From Nitrososphaerota archaeon (GTDB lineage Archaea; Thermoproteota; EX4484-205; JAAOZO01), in the NCBI GenBank assembly GCA_011605715.1, contig JAAOZO010000158.1:1-7871 (forward strand): a DNA stretch of 7,871 nucleotides, written 5' to 3'. Positions 1 through 5,384 of the stretch are shown here, piece by piece. Each line of letters starts with the position of its first letter. Position 1 is the stretch's first letter. The notes under the pieces are model-generated. The model ran no database searches. It was not told where the DNA came from and saw only the letters and a list, made by a program, of their open reading frames with translations. The position numbers were made by a program, and so were the translations under genes.

Positions 1-65
1 ATTAAGTTATAACTTTTGAACTACGCTTGTGAAGAAGAATGTGAAGATGGAATCAATTCTTGGAT

Positions 66-1376
66 TTAATCTGGGACCTTTTCTTTTTTAATTATGTCAT
101 CTAAGCTTTCTTTTTCCCTAACAATCTTCACTTTATCTTTCCAAACCATAATAACTCTTGGAATAGGGCGAACATTGTAGTTACTTGCCATTGACAAACC
201 ATAAGCTCCAACATCTAGTATTGCAAGCAGTTCTCCAGACTTCATAACCGGAAGTTTTCTGTTTAAAGCGAATACATCCGAAGATTCGCATATTGGACCT
301 CCTACGTTGTACTTCTCCAAAAATTTCCTATTGAGCTTTCTTGTAGGAAGAATTTCATGATAGGCATCGTAGAGAGCAACTCTAATGAAGTCGTTCATTC
401 CGGCATCAACGAGGAGCCATTTTTTATTGCCTAATTTCTTCACGTAGTTTATTTTAGTTAACAAGATACTTGAATCTGCAACGATGTATCGCCCTGGCTC
501 AACTATGATCTTTGGAAAGTTTACTCCTTCCTTGGAAACAATACTTTTTATTTCACTAAAGACAACACTAGCATAGTCCTCGTAGCTTATGTTTGAATCC
601 CCCACTTTGTAGGATATTCCGAGCCCTCCTCCTAGGTCAACAGTACTTAACGGTACTTTAAACTCCTTAATTACTCTTGAGTAAAGCTTTGCTAAAATTT
701 TAGCTTGCTCTGCAAATGGCTCTAGACTAAGAATCTGAGAACCAATGTGAGAATGAAGCCCGATGAGACTAACATTCTTAAGCTTCTTTATTTTTGGTAA
801 AAAACGAATGAGATCGTTGGAACTTACTCCAAACTTATGCGACAAAAGACCCGTAGATATCTTCTTATGAGTGTTCGCTCTTATGTTTAAATTCACTCTT
901 ACTCCAACATTAGCTACACAGTTTAAGTTTTGCGCTATTGAATTTATTAAAAGTAGCTCTTCAAAAGATTCAGCATTGATAATGCCAACTCCAGTGTTTA
1001 TAGCTTGAGTTAGCTCCTCACTTGATTTACTAGGACCATCGAACACAATTTTAGAAGGACTTACACCAGAGACTAAAGCAAGTTCTAACCCTAAAGAAGA
1101 TACTATCGTGGCACCAGCTCCAAGGTTTGTAAGCAACTTTACTACAGATAAACTATGATTTGCCTTGTAAGAATAAGCAACATTGAACTCTGCAAAGTAT
1201 TTTGAAAGGGCTTTATAAACTTCAATGTAACGCTCTTCTATCCGTTCTGCATCAACTACGTACAGTGGAGTACCAAACTTTTCAGCCAACTCTTCTAAGC
1301 TAAAAGATCTAAGGAATAGCTTTCCGGCTTTAACTTTAATGTTGAGGTTAGAAAACTTATTACAGAAATGCGACAT
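66..1376 (-). CDS. lysA: Diaminopimelate decarboxylase (LysA)
   Basis: PLP-dependent cytosolic enzyme that decarboxylates meso-2,6-diaminopimelate to L-lysine, the last step of the DAP pathway. Numbered from the ATG at 1376 (436 aa, a normal family length), the fold-III alanine-racemase-like barrel carries the PLP lysine in YSYKAN (K71), HIGSQI with its histidine at 210, the glycine loop GGGLGI at 249-254 and EPGR at 293-296. The C-terminal beta domain carries the active-site cysteine in GPICES (C363) and the tyrosine of GAYG (Y392). The segment NDFIRVALYDAYHEI is typical of DAP rather than ornithine or arginine decarboxylases. The frame also opens at a GTG at 1391, but the TATA-like boxes predict transcript starts at about 1379-1387, so the ATG at 1376 is preferred. 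There is no Shine-Dalgarno. The gene lies 133 nt downstream of the binding-protein gene on the same strand and has its own promoter. One oddity: the usual SGGE stretch reads SSLGLE. Product call is near certain; the start is likely. Confidence 0.95.
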   Translation of the reverse strand: MSHFCNKFSNLNIKVKAGKLFLRSFSLEELAEKFGTPLYVVDAERIEERYIEVYKALSKYFAEFNVAYSYKANHSLSVVKLLTNLGAGATIVSSLGLELALVSGVSPSKIVFDGPSKSSEELTQAINTGVGIINAESFEELLLINSIAQNLNCVANVGVRVNLNIRANTHKKISTGLLSHKFGVSSNDLIRFLPKIKKLKNVSLIGLHSHIGSQILSLEPFAEQAKILAKLYSRVIKEFKVPLSTVDLGGGLGISYKVGDSNISYEDYASVVFSEIKSIVSKEGVNFPKIIVEPGRYIVADSSILLTKINYVKKLGNKKWLLVDAGMNDFIRVALYDAYHEILPTRKLNRKFLEKYNVGGPICESSDVFALNRKLPVMKSGELLAILDVGAYGLSMASNYNVRPIPRVIMVWKDKVKIVREKESLDDIIKKEKVPD

Positions 1377-1402
1377 AAAGCAGAGTAGCACTATTTGCTA
1401 CA

Positions 1403-1417
1403 TTTAAACTTTTATAG
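1403..1417 (-). promoter_or_regulatory. Archaeal TATA-type promoter of lysA
   Basis: On the minus strand the sequence reads CTATAAAAGTTTAAA, giving two overlapping TATA-like cores: TATAAAA (1416-1410) and TTTAAA (1408-1403). With the usual archaeal spacing of about 26 nt from box centre to transcript start, they predict starts near 1387 or 1379, so the leader before the ATG at 1376 would be 3 to 11 nt. No operator repeat was seen. Inference from position and composition only. Confidence 0.5.
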
Positions 1418-1501
1418 TTTGAAAGAACTTTAGGTAGTGTAGAGCTTAGTTTCAGTTTATCTAGGGCTTACGTGTTATATTAGTTTAAGTTTTCATAAAT
1501 C

Positions 1502-1507
1502 AAAAAA
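1502..1507 (-). terminator. T-tract terminator after the binding-protein gene
   Basis: A run of six T on the minus strand begins two bases after the TAA stop of the 1510-2565 gene and is followed by further T-rich sequence. Archaeal RNA polymerase commonly terminates at such tracts without a hairpin, and no stem was found here. It would separate this gene from lysA, which fits lysA having its own promoter. Confidence 0.4.
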
Positions 1508-1509
1508 CA

Positions 1510-2565
1510 TTAAGAATTAGAAGCTATAACTAAGCTAAAGTTGTAAAATCTTTTTGAGAAGTCATTAACAACCTTCGTAAAGTTAATAGGAACATTAGGA
1601 TAAAAAACTTTAAGTAACCATACATCAAAAAGCGCAGAACGAATCGTCCAAATTGAACCATCTAAAGACTCTGGTTGCTTGTATACTCTCTTGTACTTTA
1701 CTGCACTCACGTTACTTAAATCAGAAATATTCATAATGTACTCAGGAGAGAATTCTGGAGGATAACTCCATAGTACTATGATATCAGGATTCCATGATGC
1801 TATGTCTTTGAAAGAAGCCTTAACGAATTCCTGACCAGCGTTCTTGATTACATTCTCTCCACCTGCATTTTCTATAAGGTCGTTTATGAAACTAACATCA
1901 CCTTGAATCGTTTGTACTACGGTTGGAGAGCCATAGAGAAAAAGAACTTTAACTCTTTTTGACTCTGGAACTTTTGAAGATTCGTTTTTTACTAAGTTCA
2001 TTATATACTGTACATAAGAAATTGTGCTATTTGCAGAATCAGTTAAGTTGAATATTCTTCCAACTAAGCGTATTAGCTTGTAAAACTCTGGTAAGCTTCT
2101 AACATAAACGTAAATTACAGGAATCCCTTTACTCTCGATTTGTTGTACTTCGTTCTTGTAAGTTGAATCACCATAAAATTTTGGGCTGTAAGCAATAACT
2201 AAGTCTGGTTTTAGAGATAGAACTTTTTCTACGTCTATGTTAGAAGAAGAAAATCCAACTTCAGTTACATTGTTATTTCCAATTAACTTTCCTATCACCG
2301 TATGGTTCTTTATGTATGACGTTGTACCAACTAATTTATTACCAATACCCCAAACGCACATGAGTTCAACAACTCCACCACTTAGCACAACAGTTCTATT
2401 GATTTTTTCAGGTATCTTTACTAGTCGCCCATCCATATCTTCTATACTTATCAGGTTTTTTGTGATGGCTTCTTTTTGAAAAACATTAAGATTGATGTAC
2501 TCAAAAATAAGTGTAGCTAAGGTTAAAGATAAAATAAAACCAACTATGATAATTTTCTTTTTCAT
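1510..2565 (-). CDS. ABC transporter substrate-binding protein, BtuF/FepB-like
   Basis: Extracellular binding protein of the periplasmic-binding-protein family (TroA/BtuF fold, PF01497 type) that captures iron-siderophore, cobalamin or a related metal chelate for an ABC importer; the ligand cannot be told from sequence. Of 351 aa, residues 4-24 form one hydrophobic helix after a KKK start. The only cysteine is C70, so there is no lipobox and the protein is probably held by an uncleaved N-terminal anchor. The first lobe begins near residue 55; residues 59-82 (VVLSGG to VGTTS) match the family opening LSPS..E.....G....LVG. DVEKVLSLKPDLVIAYS (111-127) is the family signature ending lobe 1. Lobe 2 includes NAGGENVIKNAG (233-244) and WNPDIIVL (258-265). 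It carries ten N-X-S/T sequons, at N56, 87, 99, 173, 179, 194, 279, 285, 328 and 342. No permease or ATPase gene is adjacent. Start is ATG without Shine-Dalgarno. Family call good, ligand unknown. Confidence 0.85.
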   Translation of the reverse strand: MKKKIIIVGFILSLTLATLIFEYINLNVFQKEAITKNLISIEDMDGRLVKIPEKINRTVVLSGGVVELMCVWGIGNKLVGTTSYIKNHTVIGKLIGNNNVTEVGFSSSNIDVEKVLSLKPDLVIAYSPKFYGDSTYKNEVQQIESKGIPVIYVYVRSLPEFYKLIRLVGRIFNLTDSANSTISYVQYIMNLVKNESSKVPESKRVKVLFLYGSPTVVQTIQGDVSFINDLIENAGGENVIKNAGQEFVKASFKDIASWNPDIIVLWSYPPEFSPEYIMNISDLSNVSAVKYKRVYKQPESLDGSIWTIRSALFDVWLLKVFYPNVPINFTKVVNDFSKRFYNFSLVIASNS

Positions 2566-2596
2566 CTTAACTACGAGAGCATTAAGGTAGTTTGCC

Positions 2597-2616
2597 TTTT
2601 TTAAATTTTAAAAAAA
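2597..2616 (-). promoter_or_regulatory. Promoter of the binding-protein gene
   Basis: A 20-base stretch of only A and T contains TTTTAAAA (2613-2606) and TTTAAAAA (2605-2598) on the minus strand. Archaeal spacing predicts transcript starts at about 2583 or 2575, leaving a leader of roughly 10 to 18 nt before the ATG at 2565. The leader has no Shine-Dalgarno. Which core is used cannot be decided by eye. Confidence 0.45.
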
Positions 2617-2633
2617 CGTTAATGTTGCTTTTC

Positions 2634-2648
2634 TTTAAAGCTTTTAAG
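2634..2648 (+). promoter_or_regulatory. BRE/TATA promoter of the aminotransferase, leaderless
   Basis: The plus strand reads TTTAAAGCTTTTAAG. The core TTTTAAG (2642-2648) is centred about 26 nt before the ATG at 2671, with the purine-rich TAAAG just upstream in the place of a BRE. This spacing puts transcription initiation at or within a base or two of the A of the ATG, and no Shine-Dalgarno precedes it, so the message is predicted to be leaderless. Confidence 0.55.
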
Positions 2649-2670
2649 TTGTTACACTAAAGCTAAGTTC

Positions 2671-3831
2671 ATGGACTATCAACAAAAAAAGAAACTTCTC
2701 ATGATCCCAGGACCAACCAATGTTCCAGAAAGAGTGCTACATGCGATGACGAAGCCCATGATAAACCACAGAGGAAACGAGTTTCACGATCTGTATAAAA
2801 ACATACAAGAAAAAGCTAGAAAAGTATTTGAAACTGAACAAAACATCGTAGTTTTATCTTCTTCTGGTACGGGAGGTGTTGAAGCGGCTATAAGCAACAT
2901 AGTAAAGAAAGGTGACAATGTAATAATTCCAGTTTTTGGCGAATTTAGTAGAAGAGTTGCTCAATACGTTAGATTAATCGGTGGAAATCCGATTTGCATA
3001 GAAGCTCCTTTAGGAAGCGCACCAAGTTTTGAGGAAGTAAAGGCAAAAACAGAAGAAGTAAGAAAAATAAAAGCTTTTTGCATAGTTTATAATGATACTT
3101 CTCCAGGTACTAAGATTAATTGGTTAGATAAAATAGCGAATGTTGCTTTGGATTTTAATGCTTTCACGATTGTAGATGCCGTTTCGATACTTGCTGGAGA
3201 TGAGCTTCCAATGGATAAGTGGGGTATCGATATAGTAGTTACTGCAAGTCAAAAATGTTTGGCTGCACCTCCAGGGTTGGCGATACTAGGTATAAGTGAA
3301 AAGGCTACAAAGTATGTAATGAAAAACGAAATACACTTAGAGTACTTTAACCTCGCAAAGTACATAGAGTATTCAAATTTAAGAAAGGAGACGCCTTATA
3401 CTCCAGCAGTACCGCTATTCTATGCTCTCGACGAGGCTTTAAGTCTCGTACTTGAAGAAGGGCTACAAAGGAGAATTCAGAGACATCGAATTACCGCAAA
3501 AGCTTTCTATGAGTCTCTTGAAGCTGCTGGGCTTAAACCTTTTGTTAAACCAGAAGCAAGATCAAACACTGTTATATCCTTTGAATACCCAGAGAATATA
3601 GAGGATAAGAAATTTAGAGAAAACCTAGAAAAGAATTTCGGAGTAGTGATTGCAGGAGGATTCGGAGAGCTAAGAGGAAAAATATTTAGAATAGGCAATA
3701 TGGGAGAAGTTAATCGGTATCACGTTTTAACTACTTTGAATGCTATTCTTATTTCTCTTTCAGATTTTGGACTAAAAGTTGAAAACGAAGAAATAATACA
3801 GAACGCAAGAAGAACTTTAGAAGCTGTTTAG
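2671..3831 (+). CDS. Class V aminotransferase, alanine/serine-glyoxylate type
   Basis: PLP-dependent cytosolic aminotransferase of fold type I, class V (PF00266), 386 aa, the usual length. Relatives move the amino group of alanine or serine to glyoxylate or pyruvate, giving glycine or alanine plus pyruvate or hydroxypyruvate; the substrate pair here is not fixed by sequence. Motifs in order: IPGPTNVP (12-19), HRGNEF (33-38), SGTGGVEA (65-72, phosphate-binding loop), the PLP-ring aspartate in VDAVS (D169), the Schiff-base lysine in TASQKCL (K195), and the substrate-carboxylate arginine in FRIGNMG (R340). In relatives the stretch at 140-146 commonly reads H-x-E-T-S-T-G; here it is YNDTSPG. The ATG is chosen because the family N-terminus begins a few residues later and the promoter box sits at leaderless distance. 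It is divergent from the binding-protein gene and convergent with the glycerate kinase, whose substrate lies one reduction beyond hydroxypyruvate. Phosphoserine aminotransferase and cysteine desulfurase fit the motifs less well. Confidence 0.92.
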   Translation: MDYQQKKKLLMIPGPTNVPERVLHAMTKPMINHRGNEFHDLYKNIQEKARKVFETEQNIVVLSSSGTGGVEAAISNIVKKGDNVIIPVFGEFSRRVAQYVRLIGGNPICIEAPLGSAPSFEEVKAKTEEVRKIKAFCIVYNDTSPGTKINWLDKIANVALDFNAFTIVDAVSILAGDELPMDKWGIDIVVTASQKCLAAPPGLAILGISEKATKYVMKNEIHLEYFNLAKYIEYSNLRKETPYTPAVPLFYALDEALSLVLEEGLQRRIQRHRITAKAFYESLEAAGLKPFVKPEARSNTVISFEYPENIEDKKFRENLEKNFGVVIAGGFGELRGKIFRIGNMGEVNRYHVLTTLNAILISLSDFGLKVENEEIIQNARRTLEAV

Positions 3832-3999
3832 ATTTACGTTGTCTAAGGAACTTGAACCTATTTGATAAGAATGTAAAGAAAATTCGCTTTCCGTATCAGT
3901 AGAACGACGAGAATGCTATATAACAGTAAAGATGGCAAGAAAGGTGAACTTGGATTGTTACTTTACAATTACCTACTAAGCATGTGCCAAGTACTTAGT
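3832..3999. other. Convergent intergenic gap, no gene supported
   Basis: 168 bp between the 3' ends of the aminotransferase and the glycerate kinase. It contains a TATA-like TATATAA (3917-3923), a short imperfect stem CTAAG/CTTAG (3976-3980 with 3994-3998, 13-base loop), and no long T-run on the plus strand. No tRNA shape, C/D box pair or credible reading frame was found. How the aminotransferase transcript ends is not visible. Confidence 0.6.
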
Positions 4000-5328
4000 C
4001 TAAAAAATTAGGGCAACCGTAAAGTCATTCACATTTGTTCCTGTTGGGCCAGTAAAGATCAAATCTCTTGTCTGCTTAAAAAAGTTGTAAGAATCATTGT
4101 TTTCTAGAAATTCTTCTGGTTTTAAGCCACTGTTAACAGCATCTTCTAATGAAAAATTATCAGCTATTGCGCCTGCGGCGTCAGTATAGCCGTCAATTCC
4201 ATCACTTCCAATGGAAGCAAAAACAAAATTTTTTACGTCTTTACAATTTAGAACAACAGAAAGTACAAGCTCTTGATTTCTTCCTCCTTTTCCATTGCCT
4301 TTTACTGTTACCGTTGTTTCACCTCCTAGTATTACACACGCAGGTTTCTTAATAGGGATATCATACGAAGAAATTTGTTTTATCACTGCACATAAAAACT
4401 TTCCAACCTCTCGACTTTCACCTTGAGCGTAAGAAGTTAAGATTATCGTACTGTAGCCTAGGCTACTAGCCTTCTTTTCCATTGCAACTAGAGACTTCAT
4501 GTTGTTAGAAACAATAATGTTTTTTACATCGTTGAAAATTTCATCTCCAGGTTTAGGAGTTTCTAAAATTTCTCCTCTAACTCCTTTTTCTATTCTTTCA
4601 ACAACACTTTTTGGCAACTTATTCACTAAATTATACTTCTTGATTATACTTAAAGCATCTTTAAAAGTTGACGAGTCAGGAGATGTTGGACCCGAGGCTA
4701 TGTACTCAATTGGATCTCCAACCACATCAGAAAGAATAAGTGAAACAACTTTTGCTGGCTTTAAGAAGTTAAGTAACTGTCCACCTTTAACTTTTGAAAT
4801 ATGCTTTCTTATTGTGTTTATTTCTCTTATGTCAGCACCGGATTTTAGAAGAACATCTGTTGTTAACTTTTTCTCTTCTAAAGAAATGTCATTAGCTGGA
4901 AAAGTTAAAAGTGAAGAACCACCTCCAGAAATAAGACAAATCACAAGGTCTTCACTAGTTAAGTTCGAACAAACAGAAATTAATTTTTTTGCAGATTCTA
5001 CGTTAACCTCAGATGGAATTGGATGAGTGCCTTCAAATACTTTTATTATCTTAAGTTTTTTGTCTTCTATACCCTTTGGTGCTATTATCGCTCCATCGTA
5101 AATTTTGTCTCTTAACTCTTCTTCGCAACCTTCAGCCATCTTTATGGAGGCTTTTCCGAATCCAATCACAACTATCCTTCTTGCCTTATTAAGCTCATCC
5201 TTTAAGTTACGAAGTGCTTCCTTTACTGAACTTTTTGGGTTAGCAGCTTTTAGGCCTTCTTCAAGTATTTCAAGAGCATCTTTTCTTCGACTTGTTCTCG
5301 AAAGTTCTTCCTTGTTTGTTATCTTCAA
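4000..5328 (-). CDS. gck: Glycerate 2-kinase (GckA/MOFRL family)
   Basis: Cytosolic enzyme that phosphorylates D-glycerate with ATP to 2-phosphoglycerate, feeding lower glycolysis; characterised archaeal members of this family form the 2-phosphate. It has 442 aa, a normal length. The N-terminal DUF4147 domain shows GFGKAS (56-61), EGTHPIP (99-105), SGGGSSLL (134-141), the NTIRKHISKVKGGQL stretch (171-185), LSDVVGDP (199-206) and ASGPTSPD (211-218). The C-terminal MOFRL domain shows GGETTV (335-340), GKGGRNQEL (346-354), GSDGIDGYTDAAGA (374-387) and TGPTGTNVND (427-436). All family motifs look intact. The start is TTG: an in-frame TAG lies at 5343-5341, the next in-frame ATG is residue 64, inside the conserved domain, and the domain already begins near residue 16. 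The gene starts 56 nt after the Ca2+ ATPase stop with its own TATA-like box, so read-through and independent initiation are both possible. Its TAG stop lies in a T6 run (4007-4002) that may also help termination. Confidence 0.93.
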   Translation of the reverse strand: MKITNKEELSRTSRRKDALEILEEGLKAANPKSSVKEALRNLKDELNKARRIVVIGFGKASIKMAEGCEEELRDKIYDGAIIAPKGIEDKKLKIIKVFEGTHPIPSEVNVESAKKLISVCSNLTSEDLVICLISGGGSSLLTFPANDISLEEKKLTTDVLLKSGADIREINTIRKHISKVKGGQLLNFLKPAKVVSLILSDVVGDPIEYIASGPTSPDSSTFKDALSIIKKYNLVNKLPKSVVERIEKGVRGEILETPKPGDEIFNDVKNIIVSNNMKSLVAMEKKASSLGYSTIILTSYAQGESREVGKFLCAVIKQISSYDIPIKKPACVILGGETTVTVKGNGKGGRNQELVLSVVLNCKDVKNFVFASIGSDGIDGYTDAAGAIADNFSLEDAVNSGLKPEEFLENNDSYNFFKQTRDLIFTGPTGTNVNDFTVALIF

Positions 5329-5364
5329 CGAAGCTATCTTCTATAAGTAGGGTAGCTAGAGCAT

Positions 5365-5372
5365 TTTTTAAA
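5365..5372 (-). promoter_or_regulatory. Promoter of the glycerate kinase gene
   Basis: The minus strand reads AAAAGATTTAAAAAATG, with core TTTAAAAA (5372-5365) preceded by the purine-rich AAAAGA in BRE position. The expected transcript start is near 5342, about 14 nt before the TTG at 5328, and the leader AGAAGATAGCTTCG has no Shine-Dalgarno. The box lies 12 nt past the ATPase stop codon, so it is not inside that gene. Confidence 0.45.
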
Positions 5373-5384
5373 TCTTTTGTAAAG

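Noticed and set aside
29..91. 20-codon plus-strand frame from GTG overlapping the lysA 3' end
   Set aside because: It has an in-frame TGA just upstream, ends inside lysA, and has no promoter at proper spacing or family resemblance.
1377..1391. GTG at 1391 as the lysA start
   Set aside because: It would add five residues (MLLCF) and lies upstream of the transcript starts predicted from the TATA-like boxes; the ATG at 1376 fits better.
3932..3979. 15-residue peptide frame (ATG to TAA) after the TATATAA box
   Set aside because: Its ATG lies upstream of the transcript start the box would predict, it is very short, and it has no recognisable sequence.
3976..3998. CTAAG/CTTAG stem as a bidirectional terminator
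   Set aside because: The stem is five pairs with a 13-base loop and only weak inner pairing, and no plus-strand T-run follows; chance is likely in AT-rich DNA.
3832..3999. C/D box guide RNA or tRNA in the convergent gap
   Set aside because: No RTGATGA/CTGA box pair and no cloverleaf or TTC-loop pattern was found on either strand.
4499..5026. Long open frame (175 codons) on the plus strand opposite the glycerate kinase
   Set aside because: It lies wholly inside a gene whose motifs are all intact on the other strand, shows no recognisable domain, and mirrors the codon pattern of that gene.
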